Below the pieces are notes generated by a model. It searched no databases. It had not been told where the DNA came from and saw nothing but the letters and a program-made list of their open reading frames with translations. Both the position numbers and the translations under genes were made by a program. From assembly GCA_030526485.1 (NCBI GenBank), contig JAUNCS010000004.1, forward strand, positions 1 to 64,000: a stretch of DNA of 64,000 nucleotides, written 5' to 3'. Shown here in pieces: positions 26,275 to 33,906 of the stretch; position 1 is the first letter of the stretch; each line of letters opens with the position of its first letter. This DNA is from Erysipelotrichaceae bacterium (GTDB lineage Bacteria; Bacillota_I; Bacilli_A; Erysipelotrichales; Erysipelotrichaceae).

Positions 26275-26870
26275 TGTATCCAGATAAATTTAAGAAAATT
26301 ATTGATATCTATGAGAAATTACCAGGCGTTGGTGCAAAGACTGCCCAACGCTATGCTTTTTCATTACTTAATTTCACCAGTGAACAGATAGAAGAATATG
26401 TGGATGCTTTAAATGATTTAAGTAATATCAGAAAGTGTTCATGCTGTGGCTTTTTAAGTGATGATGAATTATGCAATATCTGTAAGGATAATACAAGAAA
26501 TGCTGAAACCATTATGGTAGTAGCTTATCCACAGGATGTAGTAGCTATTGAAAAGACTGAGACCTATAAGGGCCAATATCATGTCTTAAATGGTTTATTA
26601 TCTTCATCAAAGGGCGTTTTCCCTGAAGATATTAATATCGATGGCTTATTAAAACATATTAATGATAATACCCGGGAAATAATTATTGCGACATCTCCTA
26701 CCATGGATGGGGAAATGACCGCTTTATATCTTGATAAAATTTTAAAGGATAAGAATGTCCTGGTTACTAGACTTGCTCATGGTTTACCTATGGGTGCAAG
26801 CCTGGATTATGCTGATGAATTGACTTTAATAAAGGCAATGACAAATAGAAGAAAAATCGAGGAAGCATAA
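26274..26870 (+). CDS. recR: recombination protein RecR
   Basis: 198 residues. Helix-hairpin-helix region near the start (LPGVGAKTAQRYAFSLL), a C4 zinc finger (CSCCGFLSDDELCNIC, about 55-70), then a Toprim domain (TIMVVAYPQDVVAIEKT) and the C-terminal LARGLP-like sequence LAHGLPMGASLDYADELTL. With RecO it loads RecA on gapped DNA. It starts in the dnaX stop (TAATG). The ybaB/ebfC gene usually found between dnaX and recR is absent here. Confidence 0.97.
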   Translation: MYPDKFKKIIDIYEKLPGVGAKTAQRYAFSLLNFTSEQIEEYVDALNDLSNIRKCSCCGFLSDDELCNICKDNTRNAETIMVVAYPQDVVAIEKTETYKGQYHVLNGLLSSSKGVFPEDINIDGLLKHINDNTREIIIATSPTMDGEMTALYLDKILKDKNVLVTRLAHGLPMGASLDYADELTLIKAMTNRRKIEEA

Positions 26871-27991
26871 TGAGACTGATTAAATCTTTTGATGACGACA
26901 ACAACTTTTATAATGCGATAGTTCCTTTAACTATTGATATTAGTGAAGTTGTTTTTGTTTATTCACATGACATTGATGTAAATAGAGCTAAAACCGTTGA
27001 AAAGGTAATTAGAAAACATAAGGATTTAAAAATTACTTTTAAGAAGGTAAATGAAGAAACTTTATATAAATTACTGGATGAAGACTGCCTTGTTGATATT
27101 TCAGCCAGTAAGTATATTTCAATTATTTTGCATGAAGCAGCTATTCGTAAGAATCTGACAGTTCTATATTTTGATAGAGAAAATCAGATTATCAGAAATG
27201 CCAATCGTCATGAGAACTATATTAATCATGTCTTTAACTTTAAGATTGAAGATATCATCACTTTAGGTGGAGGTAAGATAATTTCCCATTTACATAAACC
27301 AATTGAAGATGACAATACTCGTTTAATGGTAAATAAGACAATTGAATATGCTTGTAACGACTATCCTTCTTTTATAGCTTTGGTATCTAAAATAAATTCA
27401 ATTATTTCTTCAGTACCAAAGATAAATGAATCATTTATCTTAAATGATCAGTTAAAACAGAAGATTATCTGTGATGAAAATTATTTAAAATTTAAGGAAT
27501 TAAACTTATTTACTATTGAGGATAATGAATTAATCTTCTACAACAAGGAAATCAATGAATTATTTAAGGTTTCTGGTTCTTTCCTGGAAAACTATATTTA
27601 TCAGACACTGGTTGAAAGTAAGATATTTGATGATGTCTTGATGTCAGTAACTATAGAATTTGGATCTTATACCTGTGATTATCCGGTGCGTTGTGAACTA
27701 GATGCCTTGGTTTTAAAGGATAATAAATTAATATTTACTTCTATTAAATCCAATAAAGTAGAAGTGATGGACTTAAATGAAATCAAGGTCCACAATGTAA
27801 TGTTTGGTAACCAGTTATCCAAGTCATTAATCTGTACCATGAATGATTTAAATAAGAAAAGACCGGGAGTCTATGCGAAAGCAGAAGATTTAGGTGTTTA
27901 TATCATTGATCAGACAGCCTTTTTAGAAAAAACTCTTACCGAAAATGTTTTAAGCATTATAAATGGTACTTATAAATATGAGACAATATAA
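26870..27991 (+). CDS. Card1/Can2-like (DUF1887) protein with altered active-site positions
   Basis: 373 residues, the usual size of Card1/Can2 nucleases. Residues 1-110 look like a CARF-type Rossmann domain (SEVVFVYSHDID, then CLVDISASKYISIILHEAAI). The family's nucleotide-contacting TGGTK-like position reads SASKY (78-82). Residues 235-350 look like the PD-(D/E)XK domain: E240 in GSFLENYIYQTL, D278 in CELDALVLKDNKL, then TSIKS (290-294). There the usual E-x-K has Ser291 for Glu but keeps Lys293. The end AKAEDLGVYIID matches the family's final beta-alpha-beta element. The start overlaps the recR stop, with GAGGAAG upstream. No CRISPR array is visible. A changed or lost nuclease activity is inferred. 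Confidence 0.6.
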   Translation: MRLIKSFDDDNNFYNAIVPLTIDISEVVFVYSHDIDVNRAKTVEKVIRKHKDLKITFKKVNEETLYKLLDEDCLVDISASKYISIILHEAAIRKNLTVLYFDRENQIIRNANRHENYINHVFNFKIEDIITLGGGKIISHLHKPIEDDNTRLMVNKTIEYACNDYPSFIALVSKINSIISSVPKINESFILNDQLKQKIICDENYLKFKELNLFTIEDNELIFYNKEINELFKVSGSFLENYIYQTLVESKIFDDVLMSVTIEFGSYTCDYPVRCELDALVLKDNKLIFTSIKSNKVEVMDLNEIKVHNVMFGNQLSKSLICTMNDLNKKRPGVYAKAEDLGVYIIDQTAFLEKTLTENVLSIINGTYKYETI

Positions 27992-27998
27992 CTAGAAT

Positions 27999-28871
27999 AT
28001 GTCAGCAATTGCTTATATTACAGACTCAAAGATGTTGGAACTTCATCGTTTGAATGCTAATAAGACGATGAATTTTTGGCGTCTGTCTTTAAATACAAGC
28101 TTTTCTGATTTTGGAATTGGTGATTTGGTTTTCTTCTTATCTAAAGATAAGATTTATCTGAATAAGAAGGAAAAGGGAATAGTAGGTTATGGAAAGTTAA
28201 AGAATTTCTATACTGCTTCGCCTAAGAAAATGTGGAAGGACTTTAAGACAGAGAATGGCTACAATACTTATGAAGAATTCAGTGAAGCTATTATTAAAGT
28301 TTCTAAAGGTTATGAACTGCCACAAAAAATATCTTCTTTATATTTAGGGGATGTAACTTTCTTCCAACATCCTATCTATTTAAGTGAATGTGGAGTAAAT
28401 ATTTCTAATAATGTAGAGTCTTATATCTACATCAAGCCAGAAAATACGGTAATTAAACTTCTGGAATTTGCTAAGAATAATATTGATATCTGGTCAAGCA
28501 GTGAAAATCAGGTTGATATAATTGATACGCAACAGCTGGAGTGTGCTATTAAAATAGCTTTTAGTAATATTGGTGATTATATTAAAAACAGTAAGGAATT
28601 AAATTCTGCTTATCGTAAAATGAAAAAACTGCAGGCCAATAATGAAGCCTGCACCTTTATCGGTAAGTCTAAATTAAATTTAATGCTGGTAAATGAAAGA
28701 GATGTCCTTATCGTTTTATACAATAATAAGAATATTGATAAAAGAATACTTCTAGGACAGTGTGAATTATATAAAAGATATATAGGTAGAAATTATCCTA
28801 ATGCCTATAAGTTATATTTCAAGACGTCAAATGGTGATAAAGAGACAGATAAATTATTAAATAAATCTTAA
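27999..28871 (+). CDS. EVE/PUA-like domain protein of unknown function
   Basis: 290 residues. The first about 150 resemble an EVE/PUA-like fold: FWRLSLNTSF, FGIGDLVFFLSKDK, KGIVGYGKLKNFY, LGDVTFFQHPIYL. Such domains read modified bases in DNA or RNA and often accompany nucleases. Residues 160-290 are alpha/beta with VLIVLYNNKN and LLGQCELYKRY and I cannot place them. There is no ribosome binding site; TATAAC ends six bases before the ATG and overlaps the preceding stop codon, so it may also be leaderless. It ends by overlapping the stop codon of the convergent kinase gene. Confidence 0.5.
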   Translation: MSAIAYITDSKMLELHRLNANKTMNFWRLSLNTSFSDFGIGDLVFFLSKDKIYLNKKEKGIVGYGKLKNFYTASPKKMWKDFKTENGYNTYEEFSEAIIKVSKGYELPQKISSLYLGDVTFFQHPIYLSECGVNISNNVESYIYIKPENTVIKLLEFAKNNIDIWSSSENQVDIIDTQQLECAIKIAFSNIGDYIKNSKELNSAYRKMKKLQANNEACTFIGKSKLNLMLVNERDVLIVLYNNKNIDKRILLGQCELYKRYIGRNYPNAYKLYFKTSNGDKETDKLLNKS

Positions 28872-29440
28872 AAGAAAAAGCTGCTATCAATTGTGATATC
28901 AGCTTTTTCTTTTACATTCATCTCCATATGGTATTTATCTTCCTTGGGAATCCAGATACTTACAAACTTATCGAAGTTAATGTTTTCTCTTTGACTTAAT
29001 CTTTTTAATTGAATATCTTTATCGCATTCGACAAAAATCTTGTAATCATAATTATTGATTAAAAGGGGATGCAGGGAATATGATCCTTCAATTATTAATC
29101 TTGGATTAAATTGTTCATTACTTATAAAAGAAATATCATCGGTAGAATGATTGTATTGGTATAAAGTATAGTTTTCTTTATTAAAGTAAGGTTTAATAAT
29201 ATCTTTATTGAATCTATCAAAATCAATATTGCCGGCAATGATATCCATCCAGTTTTCTTTACGATATTTAAAGGGCAGATAAAAATAATCAATGGATACG
29301 ACATTAGCTTTTAAATCTTCGCTAAGCAATTTGGCTAAAGTGCTTTTACCACTGCCACACATACCATCAATGGCAATAATAAATGATTCTTTATCTTTTA
29401 AGACATTTTTAATTATTTGATATTCTTTAGTATTTTTCAT
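28868..29440 (-). CDS. uridine kinase-like P-loop kinase
   Basis: 190 residues. Walker A IDGMCGSGKSTLAKLL is at about 19-34. Then SIDYFYLPF (substrate-side Asp), LIIEGSYSLHPLL, and the LID-like segment DIQLKRLSQREN. This is the uridine kinase / phosphoribulokinase family; the phosphate acceptor is uncertain. No ribosome binding site is present. TATAAT ends seven bases before the ATG, right after the argS terminator T-run, so the mRNA is probably leaderless. Confidence 0.8.
   Translation of the reverse strand: MKNTKEYQIIKNVLKDKESFIIAIDGMCGSGKSTLAKLLSEDLKANVVSIDYFYLPFKYRKENWMDIIAGNIDFDRFNKDIIKPYFNKENYTLYQYNHSTDDISFISNEQFNPRLIIEGSYSLHPLLINNYDYKIFVECDKDIQLKRLSQRENINFDKFVSIWIPKEDKYHMEMNVKEKADITIDSSFFF
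28871..28914. terminator. terminator of the dnaX-recR operon, inside the convergent kinase gene
   Basis: AAAGAAAAAGCTG and CAGCTTTTTCTTT form a 13-bp stem, with further pairing inside (ATC/GAT). It lies within the last codons of the minus-strand kinase gene and could also act for that gene. Confidence 0.75.
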
Positions 29441-29447
29441 CTATATC

Positions 29448-29453
29448 ATTATA
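29448..29453 (-). promoter_or_regulatory. -10 box of the kinase gene, fused to the argS terminator
   Basis: TATAAT on the minus strand. Its first T is part of the terminator T-tract of argS, and the ATG follows after seven bases. Confidence 0.65.
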
Positions 29454-29484
29454 AAAAAAGAATAAGGAATTAATCCTTATTCTT
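29452..29484 (-). terminator. terminator of argS
   Basis: AAGAATAAGGA and TCCTTATTCTT form an 11-bp stem followed by T7 on the minus strand. The argS stop codon lies in the 5' arm. Confidence 0.9.
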
Positions 29485-31138
29485 CAACAACTTTTTCCAT
29501 ATGTTCAGGTGAACTTACACCAAGAAGAGTTAAACCATTTCTTAATGTAATCTGAGTAGCCTTAGCTAATGCCATACGCTGTGCGGTTAGTTCTGGATTG
29601 CTTGGATCATTGATCTTGCAGGCACCATAGAAAGTATGGAAGTTTGCAGCCAGTTTCTGTACATAGTTACAAATCTTGTTTGGCTTTCTAGATACAGCTG
29701 CATCCGCAACAACACTTGGGAACTGTCTGATATATTTTAATAAATCATTTTCTTTTGGATGAGTTAATAAGTCATAGTTATCAAGCTTCTTAACTTCATA
29801 ATCCTTTAAGACAGAACAGATTCTCGCATATGCGTATTGTACATAGTATACAGGGTTATCATTTGACTTATCTCTGGCAAGATTTAAGTCAAAGTCCATG
29901 TGAGTACCTAAGTCTTTTGATAAGAAGAAGTATCTTGTGCAGTCTACACCGATATCATCACAAAGTTCTCTTAGAGTAATGGCATTACCAGTACGCTTAG
30001 ACATCTTTACTTCTTCACCATTTTCAATCATTCTTACCATCTGGCAGATATCAACCTGTAAGTTATCTCTTGGATAGCCTAATGCTTCCATAGCAGCTTT
30101 CATACGAGGGATATAACCATGGTGGTCAGCACCCCAGATGTTAACCAGGATTTCATAACCTCTATCATACTTGTATAGGTGGTTAGCGATATCTGGTGTC
30201 ATATACGTGTAATAACCATCAGATTTCTTTAATACTCTATCTTTGTCATCGCCATACTTGGTAGCTCTAAACCAGATAGCACCATCCTGTTCATATAATA
30301 GATCCATTGATTTCATCTTTTCTACCGCAGCTTCAACCATACCCTGAGATACAATCCACTGTTCAGAAATCCACGAATCAAATTCACAACCATAGTAAGC
30401 AAGGTCTTTCTTGATTCTTTCAAGCTCAAGTTTCTTGCCATATTCTTTTAACTGATCAACAGCTTCAGCTTCTGGCATATTCAGATATTTTTCATAGCCT
30501 TCCTTAGCTACGATGTCCTTAGCGATTTCTACTACGTCTGGACCATGGTAACCATCTTCAGGAAGATTGAAATCTAAACCAGCGATTTCTCTGATTCTTG
30601 CATATAGTGATTTACCAAGATTTAGAATCTGAGCACCAGCATCGTTGATGTAGTATTCTCTAGTTGCGTCAAAACCAGCTTTACGCATAATTCTGATACA
30701 GCTATCACCCCAAACAGCACCACGGGCATGACCGCAATGCAGTGGACCAGTAGGGTTAGCTGATACATATTCTTCAAGTAATTTAACACCCTTACCAACA
30801 TTAGATGAACCATAGTCTTCATCCATGTCTAATACAGTGTTAATGTCATTTGAAAATTGAGATTTACTTACGAAGAAATTAATGAAACCAGGACCGGCAA
30901 TTTCTACACGGTCAATGAATTCGCTGGCGTTCTTTAATTCTTCAATAATTTCACTTGCGATTTCCTGAGGTTTTCTTTTTAAAACCTTAGTTAAACGCAT
31001 AGCAACGTTAGTTGCGAAATCACCATTTTGGCGATCTTTAGGAATTTCTATAGTGATATCAGAAGTGTTAAGTTCTGTACCAAATTTTTTGTTTACTACT
31101 TCAGCTATTAAACTAGCTAATTGTTCTTCAATATTCAT
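29477..31138 (-). CDS. argS: arginyl-tRNA synthetase
   Basis: 553 residues, class I. The N-terminal additional domain (1-110) precedes the HIGH-like motif HCGHARGAVWGD (about 137-148). The KMSKS-like motif is KMSKRTGNAITL (about 366-377). The C-terminal anticodon-binding DALR domain follows, with VQYAYARI. It charges tRNA-Arg. The start has a strong CGGAGGT site, and TATAAT lies about 22 bases upstream (31160-31165). No T-box precedes it, unlike lysS and serS. Confidence 0.97.
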   Translation of the reverse strand: MNIEEQLASLIAEVVNKKFGTELNTSDITIEIPKDRQNGDFATNVAMRLTKVLKRKPQEIASEIIEELKNASEFIDRVEIAGPGFINFFVSKSQFSNDINTVLDMDEDYGSSNVGKGVKLLEEYVSANPTGPLHCGHARGAVWGDSCIRIMRKAGFDATREYYINDAGAQILNLGKSLYARIREIAGLDFNLPEDGYHGPDVVEIAKDIVAKEGYEKYLNMPEAEAVDQLKEYGKKLELERIKKDLAYYGCEFDSWISEQWIVSQGMVEAAVEKMKSMDLLYEQDGAIWFRATKYGDDKDRVLKKSDGYYTYMTPDIANHLYKYDRGYEILVNIWGADHHGYIPRMKAAMEALGYPRDNLQVDICQMVRMIENGEEVKMSKRTGNAITLRELCDDIGVDCTRYFFLSKDLGTHMDFDLNLARDKSNDNPVYYVQYAYARICSVLKDYEVKKLDNYDLLTHPKENDLLKYIRQFPSVVADAAVSRKPNKICNYVQKLAANFHTFYGACKINDPSNPELTAQRMALAKATQITLRNGLTLLGVSSPEHMEKVVEE

Positions 31139-31252
31139 AAGGGCAGACCTCCGACTATAATTATAGCCAAAAAGCTCAAAAAACCCTATAGTTATAGGCT
31201 TATTTGAAGTGTTATTATGAAAACATAAATGGCAAACGGGGAGACAAATAAT

Positions 31253-32461
31253 ATGAAATACGATTTTACTTCAATAATTGATCGTAAGGGCCTGGATTCA
31301 ATTGCGGCAGAACCCAACTTTAGCCCTGATGGCTGGTATAAATGTGAAAGACCAGATGTGGAAGATATGATTCCGATGTGGGTGGCAGATATGAATTTTA
31401 AGACACTGCCCGATATCACGGAAAAGATGATTGAAAGAGCTAAGCATCCACTTTTTGGTTATTTCAATATCAGGGATGAATATTATGATGCGATTATTAA
31501 TTGGCAAAAGGACCAAAACAATATAGATAATCTAAAAAGAGAAAACATTGGTTATGAAAATGGTGTTTTAGGTGGAGTGGTATCAGCTTTAGAAGTATTA
31601 GCGGAAAAGGCAGCACCAGTACTGGTTAACTCACCAACTTATGTTGGCTTTACGCATGCTCTGGAAGATAATGGCTATACAATAATTCACAGTCCACTAA
31701 TCAAAGATGAAAATGGCGTATGGCGTCTTGATTATGAAGATATGGATAAGAAGATTAAGGCTCATAAAATTCATGTGGCAATTTTCTGCAGTCCTCATAA
31801 TCCTTGTGGCCGTGTCTGGGAAAGATGGGAAATTGAAAAGGCCATGGAAGTTTATAAGAATAATGATGTCTATGTAATTTCTGATGAAATCTGGTCAGAC
31901 TTAACCTTATATGGCAATAAGCATATTCCTACTCAAAGTGTAAGTGAGGATGCAAGAAACAGAACTGTTGCCCTATATGCACCAAGCAAGACTTTCAATC
32001 TGGCAGGACTTATTGGTTCTTACCATATCATCTACAATAAGTATCTAAAAGACCGCATTGATTTCTATGAAACATCTACTCATTACAATTCAATCAATAT
32101 GATGTCAATGTATGCCTTAATGGGTGCTTATAGTGAAAATGGTAAAGAATGGGTAGAAGAATTAAGACAGGTCTTAGCTGATAATGTTGACTTTGCCTAT
32201 AACTATATCAAGGAAAACTTTGAGGGTGTTGATGTCTTTAAGCCAGAAGGAACTTATATGTTATTTATTGATTGCAAGCAGTGGTGCCTAAAACACAATA
32301 CTACTCTAGAACAGTTATGGAAGGCTGGCGTAGCCAAGGGTGTCTTATGGCAAGATGGTCGTCCTTTCCATAATGAATATGCCATTAGAATTAATTTAGC
32401 CCTACCTACTTCAAGAGTAAAAGAGGCATTTGAAAGATTAAACACAATATTTAATGCATAA
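31253..32461 (+). CDS. MalY/PatB-type PLP-dependent C-S lyase (cystathionine beta-lyase-like)
   Basis: 402 residues from the ATG at 31253 (MKYDFTSIIDRKGLDS) with GGGGAGAC upstream. A fold-type I aminotransferase-like enzyme. MPMWVADMNFKT-like start region (DMIPMWVADMNFKTLPD), ENGVLGGVVSALEVL, SPHNPCGRVWE, and the PLP-binding Lys in APSKTFNLAGL. The family splits cystathionine or cysteine conjugates, releasing pyruvate, ammonia and a thiol or sulfide. It is a single gene, with a strong terminator just after it. Confidence 0.9.
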   Translation: MKYDFTSIIDRKGLDSIAAEPNFSPDGWYKCERPDVEDMIPMWVADMNFKTLPDITEKMIERAKHPLFGYFNIRDEYYDAIINWQKDQNNIDNLKRENIGYENGVLGGVVSALEVLAEKAAPVLVNSPTYVGFTHALEDNGYTIIHSPLIKDENGVWRLDYEDMDKKIKAHKIHVAIFCSPHNPCGRVWERWEIEKAMEVYKNNDVYVISDEIWSDLTLYGNKHIPTQSVSEDARNRTVALYAPSKTFNLAGLIGSYHIIYNKYLKDRIDFYETSTHYNSINMMSMYALMGAYSENGKEWVEELRQVLADNVDFAYNYIKENFEGVDVFKPEGTYMLFIDCKQWCLKHNTTLEQLWKAGVAKGVLWQDGRPFHNEYAIRINLALPTSRVKEAFERLNTIFNA

Positions 32462-32462
32462 G

Positions 32463-32486
32463 AAAAAGGGGTCATGCCCCTTTTTG
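32463..32486. terminator. bidirectional terminator between malY-type and PIN genes
   Basis: AAAAAGGGG and CCCCTTTTT form a perfect stem with a TCATG loop and T-runs on both strands, between two convergent stops. Confidence 0.92.
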
Positions 32487-32487
32487 C

Positions 32488-33195
32488 TTAATCTGATAGT
32501 GTGTAATATTTCTTCAAGCTTTTCTTAATGGCGTTATAAGTATTTAAGCCATCTTCCTGTTTTAGTTCTTTGACAAGAGCTACATAAACATCATTGCTTG
32601 CCTTGGACTTCACAGAGTCCAGAATGTTCTTAACCTTTTCTACTTCAACGCTATTCTTTTCAGGAAGTTTATTGGAAAGAAAGACCAGTTTAGTTTCCTT
32701 TTTCTTGGTACTGGTTTTCTTTTTAGGAGTACTCTCCTTTTTTACTTCTTCCTTCTTTGTTTCTTTAGGTTTTGCAGGCTGGGTTTCAGTCTTTTTCTTC
32801 TTATTGGTGTTTTCCTTTTTCTTAGCTGCTGGCTTAGTGTCAATGCGGGAAATCTTGAAACCCTTATTAGTCCAGAATTCAATTACATTGTCATAACCAG
32901 TATCCTGAGAAACGATTACATATTCTGAGTTAGCATTCTTGCCAATCAGATAGCCAAGATAAGATGAAAGATAGAAATCTAAAGAATTTTTGCCAATCTT
33001 GCAATCGTGAATAGTGTACTTATTCTTGTTTTTGTTTTCGGTAATCTCGTGAAGTAATGAGAAATTTAAATTCTTGGCATTTTCAGTAACAAAAAGATGT
33101 AAATCCATCTTTTTGTGACTTGCCAGAAGATCGATCCAGGTAGAACCAACATTCTCAGTGTCTATCAGATAAGCTACAGTTTTTTCAAATAGCAT
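32488..33195 (-). CDS. PIN-domain protein with Lys-rich linker
   Basis: 235 residues in three parts. Residues 1-120 are a PIN/NYN-like nuclease fold with acidic clusters AYLIDTENVG, NSLDFYLSSYLG and SQDTGYDNVI. Residues about 121-170 are a highly basic Lys/Glu/Thr linker. Residues about 175-235 form a small helical domain (VKNILDSVKSKASNDVYVALVKELKQE). PIN domains cut RNA; the linker suggests nucleic acid binding. The leader is short, with a GAGGTGG site and TATAAT at 33212-33217 that abuts the Fic gene's terminator. No antitoxin-like partner is adjacent, so a housekeeping RNA role is as likely as a toxin. Confidence 0.75.
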   Translation of the reverse strand: MLFEKTVAYLIDTENVGSTWIDLLASHKKMDLHLFVTENAKNLNFSLLHEITENKNKNKYTIHDCKIGKNSLDFYLSSYLGYLIGKNANSEYVIVSQDTGYDNVIEFWTNKGFKISRIDTKPAAKKKENTNKKKKTETQPAKPKETKKEEVKKESTPKKKTSTKKKETKLVFLSNKLPEKNSVEVEKVKNILDSVKSKASNDVYVALVKELKQEDGLNTYNAIKKSLKKYYTLSD

Positions 33196-33217
33196 CGTTC
33201 CACCTCGCTACCATTAT

Positions 33218-33247
33218 ACAAAAAAGAACGACTTAATAGTCGTTCTT
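33218..33247 (-). terminator. terminator of the Fic-like gene
   Basis: AAGAACGACT and AGTCGTTCTT pair over a four-base loop and are followed by T6 on the minus strand. The T-tract runs almost directly into the -10 TATAAT of the PIN gene. Confidence 0.88.
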
Positions 33248-33829
33248 GATACCCTTAATACAATATTTAAGAATCCAGTTTTTGAAGTCATTTGGATCAG
33301 CACCATTTCTAATTTCTTTTAAGAAATTTCTGAAATACTGGTCCTTAGAATCAGGAATAGAAATAAAGCCACAGCCGTTTTCAATCATTATCTTATTGGC
33401 AAACAGGATAGCAGCTCTGACATCACCATCCTTAAATAACTTCTTATCCAGAATATATAACATAACATCAATAGCGATTTCGGTATTAGCCTTGGCTGGC
33501 TGGTTAATCATCTTATATAGATATTCAACCTGTTCCTCAGTTAATTCATTATTGATGTTGTCCATTAGACCATCCATCAAAATCCAGTGCATATCCAAAA
33601 GATATGAGTAGTCTGCTTCCAAGTCTGGTGTTTCTAATAAAAACTTATAAGTCTTTTTGAAGTTTCTTAATGCCTTGCCTTCTTCAGTACTTAAATCAGG
33701 TTCCTCTTTGCAGAATTCTGGTGTTACATCATAACGCGCCAGACGCATTGATTCATAGATATAGCGATCCAAGTTGTTTTTTACAAATAGGACATTTTGT
33801 GTACGAGACATTGTGTATTTGTTTAGCAT
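33233..33829 (-). CDS. Fic/Fido-like protein with degenerate catalytic motif
   Basis: 198 residues from the ATG at 33829 (MLNKYTMSRTQN), with AAGGAAGTG upstream. Helical throughout. The Fic core reads KKLFKDGDVRAAILFANK (129-146). Compared with HxFxDGNxR, the catalytic His position is Lys and DGN is DGD, while Phe, Asp-Gly, Arg and the downstream Asn are kept. LLDMHWILMDGL (about 77-88) corresponds to the helix before the core. AMP transfer seems unlikely with these residues, so a binding or pseudo-enzyme role is inferred. It has its own terminator before the PIN gene. Confidence 0.6.
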   Translation of the reverse strand: MLNKYTMSRTQNVLFVKNNLDRYIYESMRLARYDVTPEFCKEEPDLSTEEGKALRNFKKTYKFLLETPDLEADYSYLLDMHWILMDGLMDNINNELTEEQVEYLYKMINQPAKANTEIAIDVMLYILDKKLFKDGDVRAAILFANKIMIENGCGFISIPDSKDQYFRNFLKEIRNGADPNDFKNWILKYCIKGIKNDY

Positions 33830-33906
33830 AAGAATCCACTTCCTTCTTGTATATTTTACCAAGAAAAAGAGAGAATAATATAAACTTAAGTATGGAGGAT
33901 TTAATT

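Noticed and set aside
31155-31198. Palindromes CTATAATTATAG and CCTATAGTTATAGG between argS and the malY-type gene as operators
   Set aside because: They coincide with the expected -10 region of argS and are short AT-rich symmetry that can arise by chance; no third copy was found.
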